A stretch of DNA of 64,000 nt from Rhodococcus jostii RHA1 (GTDB taxonomy: Bacteria; Actinomycetota; Actinomycetes; Mycobacteriales; Mycobacteriaceae): NCBI RefSeq assembly GCF_000014565.1, contig NC_008268.1:1439001-1503000 (forward strand). Direction: 5' to 3'. The first letter of the stretch is position 1; the number at the start of each line of letters is the position of its first letter. The position numbers and the translations under genes were made by a program. The notes beneath the pieces were generated by a model. That model had not been told where the DNA came from. It worked only from the letters and a program-made list of their open reading frames with translations, and did not search any database. Of this stretch, positions 1 through 8,625 are shown piece by piece.

Positions 1-1031
1 CACTCGGCCGTCGCGACGACGGCATTGCGGAGGGTGCGCTCGCTCGCCCCGGCACTCTGCAGTGCCAGCAGGGTCGGGTATACGGCGTTCGCCATGGCCT
101 CCCGGTCCAGCACCTCCATCGCCCGGCCGAACGGCGACGAGATCTGGAGCAGATTGGCCGACCGCCGGATCGCGTGCGAACGGTTGTGGCCTGCGCCGTG
201 GTAGAGCGCCGGGTTGAAGAACACCGCGTCGCCCTTCCGCAGAGGCAGCTGAACATGACTGTCGCGGAAGAACTCGACGAACTCCGGCAGGGAGAACGCC
301 AGGTATCCCGCCTCGAACAGTTGCGAGTACGGCAGATACAGGGTGGGTCCGCTCTCGACGGGCATGTCGCAGTGCGCCACCGCCCCCTGCAGTGTCAACG
401 TGGCCGACATCCGATGCAGATGCGCCGGATAATCCGCCAGTTCGTGCCGGGGCACGATGCCCAGGTGGTAGTCCCGATGCGGCACCTGCGCGGCACCACC
501 GGGGTTGACCACGTTGACCTGCGACGTCACCTGATACAGCGGGCCCAGCCAGCTCTGGCAGATCAGCGCGAGAATGTCGTTGGCGTAGTACTCGGCGAAC
601 ACGTCCGGAGCGCCGAGAGCCAGCTTCTGCGCTGCGTTCCAGATTCGGTCGTTGGCGCCCGCCTTGCCGAAGTGGTCACCCACCACACCACCCGACGCGT
701 GTTGCTGCGCGATGAGGAGGTCGAATTGTTCGGTGGCGCGGTCAAGGACCGCGAGATCACTGAAGGCATTCTGGAACACCACGATTCCGGGACCGTCCGT
801 GAGCGCGCGCCCCAGTTCGGTCTGCACGGCGCGGCGGGACTGCGCGTCGTCGAGGTGGGGCATCAGCACGTCACTGCGGTACAACAGGACGTTCTGTTCC
901 ACGGACTGAGCGAACGGGTAGTCGGCGAGGTTCGTCGAGCGATCCACGGAGGCGCGAAACGCGTCGAGGTCGCAGTCGGAGTCGCGGATCCAGTCACGCC
1001 GGCCGGTCGGCGGAGGAGTCGTGATGGTCAT
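1..1031 (-). CDS. PhyH-family Fe(II)/2-oxoglutarate dioxygenase (partial, 3' end outside window)
   Basis: Translating the minus strand from the ATG at 1031 gives 343 uninterrupted codons that run off the left edge. The protein looks like a phytanoyl-CoA dioxygenase family enzyme, which hydroxylates a substrate using non-haem iron and 2-oxoglutarate. The iron-binding HxD lies in PHRDYHLG in the middle of the protein. The distal His lies in LYHGAGHNRS, followed by RRSANLLQ, which carries the Arg expected to bind 2-oxoglutarate. The substrate cannot be read from sequence. The gene is divergent from a LacI-type regulator 72 bp away, so that regulator probably controls it. Family is fairly sure; specific function is unknown. 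Confidence 0.75.
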   Translation of the reverse strand, partial: MTITTPPPTGRRDWIRDSDCDLDAFRASVDRSTNLADYPFAQSVEQNVLLYRSDVLMPHLDDAQSRRAVQTELGRALTDGPGIVVFQNAFSDLAVLDRATEQFDLLIAQQHASGGVVGDHFGKAGANDRIWNAAQKLALGAPDVFAEYYANDILALICQSWLGPLYQVTSQVNVVNPGGAAQVPHRDYHLGIVPRHELADYPAHLHRMSATLTLQGAVAHCDMPVESGPTLYLPYSQLFEAGYLAFSLPEFVEFFRDSHVQLPLRKGDAVFFNPALYHGAGHNRSHAIRRSANLLQISSPFGRAMEVLDREAMANAVYPTLLALQSAGASERTLRNAVVATAE

Positions 1032-1041
1032 GGGGATAGTC

Positions 1042-1062
1042 TTGCCGTGATGTGAGTGGCAA
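1042..1062. promoter_or_regulatory. Possible operator between dioxygenase and LacI genes
   Basis: The short divergent intergenic region holds an inverted repeat, TTGCC at 1042-1046 and GGCAA at 1058-1062, separated by 11 bases. LacI-type regulators bind inverted repeats, and this is the only one I see in the region. It is short, so the call is tentative. Confidence 0.3.
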
Positions 1063-1103
1063 ACAACAGCAGAAATCCATCATTTTCACCTCAGGAGGCG
1101 GCT

Positions 1104-2117
1104 GTGAAGCACCGCTACAAGATCCGTGAGATCGCCCAGCAGTCGGGATTGAGCGAGGCTACCGTCGACCGCGTGCTCCACGAACGCCCCGGAGTACGGG
1201 AATCGACGAGAGCGGAAGTGCAGCAGGCAATCCACGATCTCGACAAACAACGCACCCAGTTGAAGCTGAGTGGGCGCAAGTTCCTCGTCGACGTCGTCAT
1301 GCAATCACCCGAACGCTTCACCACCGCATTCCGTGCGGCCGTGGAGGCAGAACTGCCCGCTCTCGCCCCCGCCGTCGTGCGGTCACGGTTCCATTTCCGG
1401 GAAACCGGCTCGACACCGGCGATGGTCGAGACTCTCGATCGGATCGCAGCCCGCGGCACGCAGGGCGTGATCGTGAAGGCACCCGACTCCGTCGAGGTCG
1501 TCGAGGCCATCGACCGGCTCACCGCGGCGGGGATACCGGTGATCACCTATGCCACCGACGTCCCGGGCAGCTCGCGGGCCGGCTACGTCGGGATCGACAA
1601 CCGGGCCGCGGGGGCGACCGCCGCCTACCTCGTCGACCAGTGGCTCGGCGACCTGTCGTCCGCCGTCCTGATCACGCTGAGCAGCAATGCCTTCCGTGGA
1701 GAGGAGGAACGGGAGATGGGGTTCCGCGCCGCACTGCGAAGTTTCGGCACCGACCGTGCGGTGATCGACATCGCGGAGAGCGACGGACTCGACGCGACCA
1801 TCGAGAGCCTCGTGCTCCGGGCGCTCGAACATAACCCGGACATCGCGGCCGTCTACTCGATCGGCGGCGGCAACGTGGCCACGGCCCGCGCATTCGAACG
1901 GACCAGCCGCACCTGCCGCGTGTTCATCGCCCACGACCTCGACGAGGACAACACACGGCTGCTGCGAGCCGGCACGCTCTCCGCCGTGCTGCACCACGAT
2001 CTCCGGGCCGACGCCCACCTGGCGTGCCGCATGTTGCTGCAGGCGCGGGGCGCGCTCGGCGGTGTCACGACGGCCGCGTCCCCCATCCGGGTGGTCACCC
2101 CGTACAACCAGCCGTGA
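1104..2117 (+). CDS. LacI-family transcriptional regulator
   Basis: A 337-residue DNA-binding regulator. The N terminus (VKHRYKIREIAQQSGLSEAT) is a LacI helix-turn-helix, with the hinge region around residues 40-60. The rest is a periplasmic-binding-protein-like sugar/effector domain (for example VYSIGGGN and FIAHDLDEDN). I chose the GTG at 1104 because a perfect AGGAGG (1093-1098) sits five bases upstream; an in-frame ATG at 1056 lacks such a site. It is divergent from the PhyH-type dioxygenase and probably represses it in response to a small molecule, perhaps a sugar or polyol. The ligand is unknown. Confidence 0.85.
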   Translation: MKHRYKIREIAQQSGLSEATVDRVLHERPGVRESTRAEVQQAIHDLDKQRTQLKLSGRKFLVDVVMQSPERFTTAFRAAVEAELPALAPAVVRSRFHFRETGSTPAMVETLDRIAARGTQGVIVKAPDSVEVVEAIDRLTAAGIPVITYATDVPGSSRAGYVGIDNRAAGATAAYLVDQWLGDLSSAVLITLSSNAFRGEEEREMGFRAALRSFGTDRAVIDIAESDGLDATIESLVLRALEHNPDIAAVYSIGGGNVATARAFERTSRTCRVFIAHDLDEDNTRLLRAGTLSAVLHHDLRADAHLACRMLLQARGALGGVTTAASPIRVVTPYNQP

Positions 2118-2133
2118 CGGCGTGGATCAGCGC

Positions 2134-2916
2134 CTAGCTGCCCTGCCCCTGGGGGACGGGCACGCCGCGGGACTGGAACCAGCCCGCCGGATCCATCTTG
2201 GTTCCGTTGACCGCCCACACCTCGTAGTGCAGGTGCGGTCCGGTCGACTGACCCCGGTTGCCCATGGTGGCGATCTGGTCGCCGGCCCGGACCTGCTGCC
2301 CGACCGACACCAATGACTGGTCGATGTGGCCGTACACGCCGGTGGTGCCGTCGTCCTGCTGGATGCGGACCCACAACCCGAATCCCGAGGCGGGACCGGA
2401 CTCGATCACGGTGCCGTTGGTGACGGCCTTGATCGGGGTGCCGATGGAGTTGGCGATGTCGATGCCGTTGTGGTTGGTGCCCCACCGCGGACCGAAGCCC
2501 GAGGTGAACGTGCCGTCGGCCGGGACCAGCACAGCGGGTCGACGTGCCGCTTCCGCGGCCGCAGCCGCGCGGGCAGCCTGTTCTGCGGCCTCGCGAGCCA
2601 GCCGCTCGACCTCGGCCTTCTCGAACGCGAGCCGCTCGACTTCACGCTGGGCGGCGCGCTGGAGTTGCTCGGCGTAGTCGACGGGCACCGGGCGCGTGAC
2701 CTGCAGGAACTGGGGCGGTGTCGAGAGAGACACGCCCGTCTCGGTCGACGCCTGCGCAACCTCACCGGTCGCGGCGGAGGCGATGCCCCCGGATGCGAGC
2801 AGAGCAGCGGCCGCCAGTGAGGTCGCCACCAGCCGTCGGCGGGAGGTCGTCGTCGAACGGAGGCGCCGGGTGCGGCGGGTGTGCGGGACGGTGTTCGGGT
2901 GTAGAGCCAAAACCAC
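2134..2916 (-). CDS. Secreted M23-family peptidoglycan peptidase
   Basis: A 260-residue exported zinc endopeptidase expected to cut peptidoglycan cross-bridges. A signal peptide spans about residues 25-50 (SRRRLVATSLAAAALLASG, then ASA); the RR pair leaves Tat export possible. Residues about 80-125 form an Ala/Glu/Arg-rich coiled coil. The C-terminal LytM domain keeps both zinc motifs, HNGIDIA (HxxxD) and HLHYEV (HxH), so the enzyme should be active. It starts at GTG 2916 behind an AGAGGA site with short spacing. It converges on the LacI gene with only 16 bp between stops. Confidence 0.88.
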   Translation of the reverse strand: MVLALHPNTVPHTRRTRRLRSTTTSRRRLVATSLAAAALLASGGIASAATGEVAQASTETGVSLSTPPQFLQVTRPVPVDYAEQLQRAAQREVERLAFEKAEVERLAREAAEQAARAAAAAEAARRPAVLVPADGTFTSGFGPRWGTNHNGIDIANSIGTPIKAVTNGTVIESGPASGFGLWVRIQQDDGTTGVYGHIDQSLVSVGQQVRAGDQIATMGNRGQSTGPHLHYEVWAVNGTKMDPAGWFQSRGVPVPQGQGS

Positions 2917-3117
2917 ATTCCTCTGTCGAGTTCGTGATCGATAACGAAACGGTCACGGTTTCGACACAGGTTAGTACGGATCAGGCTGAATCCAGCGCGC
3001 CTCATTGACGAATGTGCAGCGCTCTATCGACTCGCGCCGGATTTTCCGGCCTCATCAGTCACATGCACCCCGTGAGAGCACATCGACGACAGTGGTCACG
3101 CGTCAGAAGTGTCCGAC

Positions 3118-3155
3118 GTCACGGAGCCCGCGGTCGGGACCGCGGGCTCCGTGAC
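3118..3155 (-). terminator. Strong hairpin terminator after the quiC gene
   Basis: Bases 3118-3135 and 3138-3155 are exact reverse complements (18 bp, GTCACGGAGCCCGCGGTC). The hairpin lies 15 bases past the quiC stop on the minus strand. No clear U-tract follows, which is common in GC-rich actinomycetes. Confidence 0.75.
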
Positions 3156-3170
3156 CTCCGAATCGGCCGC

Positions 3171-5105
3171 TCAACCGGCAGCCCGCAGCTGCGCCGCCAA
3201 ACGCATCGCGGAGTTCGCGTCCCCGTATCCCTCGTAGCCGCCGACGCGTTGCACCACCTCGAAGAACAGGTCGGCGCCCACCGTCTGGGTGAACAGGTGG
3301 AAGAACTCGCCATGGGCATCGGCGTCGTACATGATGCCGGACCCGCTCATCCGGTCCAGGAGTTCGCGGGAGAGTCCGAAGCGGGCCTCGAGATCGTCGT
3401 AGTAGTTCGGCGAGATCACGAGGGGGTCGAACCCGTTGGACTGCATGGTCGCGGCGGCGGTGAAAATGTCCGTGCACGAGAACGCGACGTGGCTGATGCC
3501 GCCGCGCCGGGCCGCGGCGATGTGGGAGTTCCCCGACACCGCACCCGGAACCATGTTCAGGGAGATGCGCAGCGGACGGTCGATGCCGTCGGCACCCGTC
3601 TGGTCCATCGTCAGGGCCTGACTGCGCATCATGCCGACCGCGTCGGTGACGTCGAGACCCTCGTGCGGCGCCATCGCGAACACCGAACGGAGCAGCAGCA
3701 TGATGCCGTCCCAGTTGTCGGACGGCACGGCGAGCGCCACGTGATCGACTCCCGTGAACACGGGCACCTCGTCCTGCCAGCGCGACTCCGTCGGATACAG
3801 GTCGAACGCCGACTGCCACGAGGCGGCACTGCCCGGGCCGCGCAGATCCAGCGACGTCGCATCGGTGATCTTCAGACGCACCACATCGGATTCGGGGGCC
3901 GTGTCCACACCGGGCAACAGGACCTCGTGCACCGGGACCTCGAGCGCCGCGGCGCGCTCACCCCACGCATCGGGATCGCTCGACCGGATACCGATCTGGG
4001 TGAGCACCGGCAGGTGCGCAGGCAGACCCGGAGCGGTCCACACGGTGCCCGCGGTCGCGTCGACCACGATGGTCATCCGGCCGTGCCGCCACAGCTGGAG
4101 GTCGTGGCTGCGGTGGCGGCCAACCAGACGGAATCCGATGTGCTGCAGCGCCTGCCGAAGGTCGGAATCCTTGCCGGGACCGGCCGCGAGCCGGAGCGAC
4201 ACGATGCCTTCGAGGGGTGCGCGCGGCGGCGGCTCGAACAGGGCCAGACCGCGACCGGTGTCCTCACCGTGCTCGGCCTGCACGCGTGCGACCTCCTCCT
4301 GGAGGTACAGCAGCGAGCGGTGAGCGTCGGCGGCGGTGCGGCCTGTCGACGACTGCCGGAACGTGTCGTTGAAGATCTCGAGCGACCACGGTCCGCTGTA
4401 TCCGGCGGCCTGAACGTGCGCGCCGAACGTCGCGAGATCGAAGTTGCCCTGCCCCGGGAAGTTCCGGTGGTGCCGGCTCCACTGCAGGATGTCCATCGAC
4501 ATCCGGGGCGCGTCGGCGAGCTGGAGGAAGAAGATCTTCTCCCCCGGGATGTCGCGGATGCCGGACGGGTCGTCGCCGCGGGAAAGGATGTGGAAGCTGT
4601 CGAGGCACGTACCGAGGGCATGATGATCCGCGTCCTGCACGATCTTCCACGCGTGCCGGTACGTATTGACATGCGTGCCCCAGGCCAGCGCCTCGTACGC
4701 GATGCGGAGTCCCCGGCTGTGTGCGCGCTCGGCGAGAGTGTGGAGTTGCTCGGTCAGGCGGGCGTCGTCGCGCACCGCCTCGGGCAACGGCGAGGAGCAC
4801 ACCAGCAGGGTGTCGCAGCCGAGCTGCTCCATGATGTCGAACTTGCGCTCGGCTCGGATCAGGTTGCGCGCGAACGTCGCCTCGTCCACGGAGTCCAGAT
4901 CCCGGAACGGCTGATACAGATCGAGGGTGAGCCCGAGATCCGCTGCGCGGGAAGCCAGCTCACGCGGCGACCACGGCGAGCTCACGAAATCGGGTTCGAA
5001 AACCTCGAATCCGTCGAACCCGGCTGCCGCGATCGCGGTGACCTTCTCCTCCAGCGATCCGCTCAGGGATACCGTGGCAACGCTCGTACGAACCTGTCGT
5101 CCCAT
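3171..5105 (-). CDS. quiC: 3-dehydroshikimate dehydratase fused to an HPPD-like VOC domain (QuiC/QsuB type)
   Basis: A 644-residue two-domain enzyme. The N-terminal half (about residues 1-280) is an AP-endonuclease-2-type TIM barrel with likely metal ligands in AYEALAWGTH, CLDSFH and WSLEIFND. This fold dehydrates 3-dehydroshikimate to protocatechuate. The C-terminal half (about 300-640) is a vicinal-oxygen-chelate domain like 4-hydroxyphenylpyruvate dioxygenase, with His in GVDHVALAV, His in GGISHVAFSC and Glu in LFFEVVQ. This is the architecture of Corynebacterium QsuB. The start is ATG 5105, seven bases after the aroQ stop, so the two genes are co-transcribed. Together they channel quinate/shikimate towards the beta-ketoadipate pathway. 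Confidence 0.88.
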   Translation of the reverse strand: MGRQVRTSVATVSLSGSLEEKVTAIAAAGFDGFEVFEPDFVSSPWSPRELASRAADLGLTLDLYQPFRDLDSVDEATFARNLIRAERKFDIMEQLGCDTLLVCSSPLPEAVRDDARLTEQLHTLAERAHSRGLRIAYEALAWGTHVNTYRHAWKIVQDADHHALGTCLDSFHILSRGDDPSGIRDIPGEKIFFLQLADAPRMSMDILQWSRHHRNFPGQGNFDLATFGAHVQAAGYSGPWSLEIFNDTFRQSSTGRTAADAHRSLLYLQEEVARVQAEHGEDTGRGLALFEPPPRAPLEGIVSLRLAAGPGKDSDLRQALQHIGFRLVGRHRSHDLQLWRHGRMTIVVDATAGTVWTAPGLPAHLPVLTQIGIRSSDPDAWGERAAALEVPVHEVLLPGVDTAPESDVVRLKITDATSLDLRGPGSAASWQSAFDLYPTESRWQDEVPVFTGVDHVALAVPSDNWDGIMLLLRSVFAMAPHEGLDVTDAVGMMRSQALTMDQTGADGIDRPLRISLNMVPGAVSGNSHIAAARRGGISHVAFSCTDIFTAAATMQSNGFDPLVISPNYYDDLEARFGLSRELLDRMSGSGIMYDADAHGEFFHLFTQTVGADLFFEVVQRVGGYEGYGDANSAMRLAAQLRAAG

Positions 5106-5112
5106 GGTGGCG

Positions 5113-5553
5113 TCAGCCCTTGTTGCAGATGAAGTCGACGGCCAGCGCATAGCCGAGAATGCCGAGACCGGCGATCACACCCGTCGCGACTCCGGACACG
5201 TACGAGTGGTGCCGGAACTCCTCGCGGGCGTGCACGTTGCTGATATGCACCTCGACGAGCGGCACCTCGAGCGTCACCAGGGCGTCGCGCAGCGCCACCG
5301 ACGTGTGCGTGAAACCGCCGGGGTTGATCACGACGCCCGACGCCGTGGTCCGGGCCTCGTGCACCCAGTCGATCAGATGGCCCTCGTGGTTGGACTGCCG
5401 CGCGACGATCTCACGTCCGGCTTTCGCGGCGGCCGTGCGGCACAACTCGACGACGTCGTCGAGCGTCTCCCGCCCGTACACCTCGGGCTGCCGTTGCCCC
5501 AGCAGGTTCAGGTTGGGGCCGTTGAGAACAAAGATCGGTCCGGGAGCGGTCAT
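5113..5553 (-). CDS. aroQ: Type II 3-dehydroquinate dehydratase
   Basis: A 146-residue enzyme that interconverts 3-dehydroquinate and 3-dehydroshikimate. Family motifs are [10 protein letters not shown] at residues 10-19, the catalytic Tyr26 in [13 protein letters not shown] at 77-85 and the catalytic His103 in EVHISN. Length is normal for the dodecameric type II family. It is first in an operon with the dehydroshikimate dehydratase, so it is more likely the catabolic quinate enzyme (QsuC role) than the biosynthetic one. A GGAGG site lies 11 bases before the ATG. A palindrome (5577-5596) sits just upstream. Confidence 0.92.
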   Translation of the reverse strand: MTAPGPIFVLNGPNLNLLGQRQPEVYGRETLDDVVELCRTAAAKAGREIVARQSNHEGHLIDWVHEARTTASGVVINPGGFTHTSVALRDALVTLEVPLVEVHISNVHAREEFRHHSYVSGVATGVIAGLGILGYALAVDFICNKG

Positions 5554-5576
5554 CGCGCGCTATACCTCCATTTGTA

Positions 5577-5596
5577 CGAACTAGTGAGTTAGTTCG
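5577..5596. promoter_or_regulatory. Perfect palindromic operator upstream of aroQ-quiC
   Basis: CGAACTA (5577-5583) and TAGTTCG (5590-5596) are perfect inverted arms with a 6-base spacer. On the minus strand a -10-like TACAAAT follows directly, so a bound protein would block transcription. The form suits a TetR- or IclR-type regulator. No such gene lies next to it, so the regulator is unknown. Confidence 0.65.
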
Positions 5597-5621
5597 CACC
5601 CAGGATACAGCGCGCTCCCGC

Positions 5622-6902
5622 CTAGGCGGACTTGTCTCGGCGTTCTCCCCGCTCCGGCTTGCGCGGAACGATGGTCGGAAGCACGTTGTCGTTGACCGTC
5701 TCGGCGCTGACCACGACCTTCTCGACGTCGTCACGGCTCGGGATGTCGTACATGACCGGCAGCAGAACTTCCTCCATGATCGCGCGCAGTCCACGAGCAC
5801 CGGTGCCGCGCAGGATCGCCTGGTCGGCGATGGCCTCGAGCGCGTCCGTGGTGAACTCCAGCTCCACGCCGTCCATGTCGAACAACCGGTTGTACTGCTT
5901 GACCAGCGCATTCTTCGGCTCGGACAGGATCTGGACGAGCGATTCCTTGTCGAGGTTCGTCACCGACGCCACGACGGGAAGACGACCGATGAACTCGGGG
6001 ATGAGCCCGAACTTGATCAGGTCTTCCGGCATGACCTCCGCGAAGTGGTCCTGCGTGTCGATCTCCGCCTTGGACCGCACCTCCGCACCGAAACCGATGC
6101 CGCGCTTGCCCACGCGATCGGACACGATCCGCTCGAGGCCGGCGAACGCGCCCGCCACGATGAACAGGACGTTCGTCGTGTCGATCTGGATGAACTCCTG
6201 ATGCGGGTGCTTGCGACCGCCCTGCGGCGGCACGCTGGCCTGCGTGCCCTCGAGGATCTTCAGCAAGGCCTGCTGCACACCCTCGCCGGACACGTCCCGC
6301 GTGATCGACGGGTTCTCGCTCTTGCGGGCGATCTTGTCGACCTCGTCGATGTAGATGATGCCGGTCTCGGCGCGCTTGACGTCGTAGTCGGCGGCCTGGA
6401 TCAGCTTGAGGAGGATGTTCTCGACGTCCTCACCGACATACCCGGCTTCGGTGAGCGCCGTCGCATCGGCGATCGCGAACGGGACGTTGAGCATCTTCGC
6501 CAGCGTCTGAGCCAGATACGTCTTGCCGCAGCCCGTGGGACCGAGCATGAGAATGTTCGACTTCGCCAGCTCGACCGTCTCGCCGCGCGCGTCACGGCCC
6601 TTGTCACCGGCCTGGATGCGCTTGTAGTGGTTGTAGACCGCAACGGCGAGAGTCCGCTTGGCGGCATCCTGGCCGATCACGTAGTTCTCGAGGAAATCCC
6701 GGATCTCGGCCGGCTTCGGCAGCTCGTCGAGTTTCACCTCGCTGGATTCGGCCAGCTCCTCTTCGATGATCTCGTTGCACAGGTCGATGCACTCGTCGCA
6801 GATGTACACCCCAGGCCCAGCAATGAGCTTCTTGACCTGCTTCTGGCTCTTACCGCAGAAAGAGCACTTGAGCAGATCCCCGCCGTCACCGATGCGTGCC
6901 AT
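5622..6902 (-). CDS. clpX: ATP-dependent Clp protease ATP-binding subunit ClpX
   Basis: A 426-residue AAA+ unfoldase that recognises substrates and feeds them to ClpP. The N-terminal zinc-binding domain has Cys13, Cys16, Cys35 and Cys38. Walker A is GPTGCGKT (near residue 120), Walker B is IIYIDEVDK, the ClpP-contacting loop contains IGFG and the sensor-2 Arg is in GTGARGLR. Length and motifs are standard. It lies 240 bp downstream of clpP2 on the same strand and may have its own promoter in that gap, in which I see no gene. Confidence 0.98.
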
Positions 6903-7142
6903 CTCGTCAGGTCCCTACTTCCTTCGTCTGCGTGCAACCATCGAACCGATCCCACGCTGTGCGCGCACCGACCGAAAACGAAAGCCCGTTATGTGACCGT
7001 ACCCGCAGATCGCGAGCGAGGTCGACTGGTTGTCGGTGATTCGCGCACCGATCTTCCGGGAAAGCCAGCCTTGCCGATCCCGCACCCGGCTCGCGGTAAC
7101 CGCGCCGTAACGGCGTGTCGCCCGAGCCGGGGCGGCAGGAAA

Positions 7143-7805
7143 TCACTTCTGGGCGCTGAGTTTGCGGTACTCGAGCACGTCGTCGATGATTCCGTATTCC
7201 TTGGCCTCGGCGGCCGTGAGGATCTTGTCGCGATCGGTGTCCTTGCGGATCACGGCGGCGTCCTTGCCGGTGTGCTTCGCGAGGGTGGTCTCCATCAGGC
7301 GACGCATCCGCTCGATCTCGGCGGCCTGGATCTCGAGGTCGGAGACCTGACCCTGGATGCCGCCGGTGGCGGGCTGGTGGATGAGGACACGAGCGTTCGG
7401 CAGGGCGAGACGCTTGCCGGGGCTACCGGCCGCCAGCAGCACCGCGGCGGCCGAGGCCGCCTGGCCGAGGCACACCGTCGTGATGTCGGCGCGCACGTAC
7501 TGCATGGTGTCGTAGATCGCCATCAGTGAGGTGAACGAGCCACCCGGCGAGTTGATGTACATGGTGATGTCGCGATCGGGGTCCAGCGACTCGAGAACGA
7601 GCAGCTGAGCCATCACGTCGTTGGCCGAGGCATCGTCCACCTGCACGCCGAGGAAGATGATGCGCTCCTCGAACAGCTTGTTGTACGGGTTGGACTCCTT
7701 GACGCCGTAGCTCGAGTGCTCGATGAACGACGGCAGGATGTAACGCGACTGGGGGCCTGCGGGCGCCTGGCCTCCCAGGCTGCGGGGATCGAACAGGTTG
7801 GTCAT
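7143..7805 (-). CDS. clpP2: ATP-dependent Clp protease proteolytic subunit 2
   Basis: A 220-residue serine peptidase subunit. The catalytic Ser118 is in GQAASAAAV, His143 is in LIHQP, and the Asp is in the TDRDK segment. An extended N terminus (residues 1-40) is typical of actinobacterial ClpP2. It starts at ATG 7805 with a GGAG site six bases upstream and follows clpP1 by 48 bp, so the two are co-transcribed. In mycobacteria the active enzyme is a hetero-tetradecamer of ClpP1 and ClpP2 rings docked on ClpX or ClpC. Confidence 0.96.
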   Translation of the reverse strand: MTNLFDPRSLGGQAPAGPQSRYILPSFIEHSSYGVKESNPYNKLFEERIIFLGVQVDDASANDVMAQLLVLESLDPDRDITMYINSPGGSFTSLMAIYDTMQYVRADITTVCLGQAASAAAVLLAAGSPGKRLALPNARVLIHQPATGGIQGQVSDLEIQAAEIERMRRLMETTLAKHTGKDAAVIRKDTDRDKILTAAEAKEYGIIDDVLEYRKLSAQK

Positions 7806-7853
7806 CAGTTCTCCAAGGGATGTATGGGAGCGGTCAGTGAGGAAGCCGGGCTG

Positions 7854-8441
7854 CTACTGCCCGGTCCCGCCCGCCTGCGCCGCGCGGGAGACGACGTGGT
7901 CGACGAAACCGTATTCGAGAGCCTGCTGTGCGGTGAACCAGCGGTCACGATCCGAATCGGCGGTGATCTGCTCGACCGTCTGACCGGTGTGCTCGGCGAT
8001 CAGCTCGGCCATTTCACGCTTGGTGTGCGCGAACTGCTCGGCCATGATCGCGATGTCACTGGCGGTACCCCCGATTCCGGCGGACGGCTGGTGCATCATG
8101 ATCCGCGCGTGCGGGAGGGCGTAGCGCTTGCCCTTGGCCCCCGCGGAGAGCAGGAACTGGCCCATCGACGCGGCCAGACCCATTCCGAACGTCGCGACGT
8201 CGCACTCGGCGAACTGCATCGTGTCGAAGATCGCCATGCCGGCGCTGACCGAACCGCCGGGCGAGTTGATGTAGAGGGAGATGTCCCGGCTGGGATCCTC
8301 TGCCGACAGCAGCAGAATCTGAGCGCACAGCTTGTTGGCGATGTCGTCGTCGACCTGGGTACCGAGGAAGATGATGCGCTCGCGCAGCAGGCGTTCGTAC
8401 ACCGAGTCGCTGAGGTTCAACCCAGCGGTGGCTGAAGTCAT
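7854..8441 (-). CDS. clpP1: ATP-dependent Clp protease proteolytic subunit 1
   Basis: A 195-residue peptidase subunit with catalytic Ser92 (LAASMGQ), His117 (MMHQP) and Asp166 (DSDRDRW). It pairs with ClpP2 to form the proteolytic chamber. The start is uncertain. ATG 8441 matches the length of mycobacterial ClpP1 but has only a weak upstream site. An in-frame GTG at 8480, adding 13 residues, is preceded by GGAGAAGG and may be the real start. It lies downstream of tig, from which it is separated by a strong terminator, so it needs its own promoter. I did not find a convincing ClgR-type box. Confidence 0.94.
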   Translation of the reverse strand: MTSATAGLNLSDSVYERLLRERIIFLGTQVDDDIANKLCAQILLLSAEDPSRDISLYINSPGGSVSAGMAIFDTMQFAECDVATFGMGLAASMGQFLLSAGAKGKRYALPHARIMMHQPSAGIGGTASDIAIMAEQFAHTKREMAELIAEHTGQTVEQITADSDRDRWFTAQQALEYGFVDHVVSRAAQAGGTGQ

Positions 8442-8534
8442 GGCGGGACTCTGCAAAGTCTCCAGGTGATTGGAAGTCACGGTACCTGCCTTCTCCGTAA
8501 ATCGTTGATTGCTGACACAGACACTAACGAAGGA

Positions 8535-8562
8535 GGGCGGCACCGGAGTCCCGGTGCCGCCC
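8535..8562 (-). terminator. Terminator between tig and clpP1
   Basis: GGGCGGCACCGG (8535-8546) pairs perfectly with CCGGTGCCGCCC (8551-8562) around a 4-base loop. It sits about 65 bases past the tig stop on the minus strand, and splits tig from the clpP1-clpP2 transcript. Confidence 0.8.
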
Positions 8563-8625
8563 TACTTCGCTCAAAGCGGAAAACAACTCACCGCCGAACG
8601 CGAGAAAAACATCCCGCGACCAGCA

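Noticed and set aside
2917..3117. c-di-AMP riboswitch before the M23 peptidase gene
   Set aside because: Such riboswitches often precede actinobacterial cell-wall hydrolases, but I could not find the conserved core here.
3012..5132. Long plus-strand open frame over the quiC-aroQ region
   Set aside because: It is the reverse-strand shadow of quiC: Arg/His/Gly-rich composition, no domain, no ribosome site. High GC leaves such frames open.
8591..8603. CGCCGAACGCG as a possible ClgR box for clpP1
   Set aside because: It deviates from the ClgR consensus as I remember it and lies upstream of the tig terminator, away from a likely clpP1 promoter.
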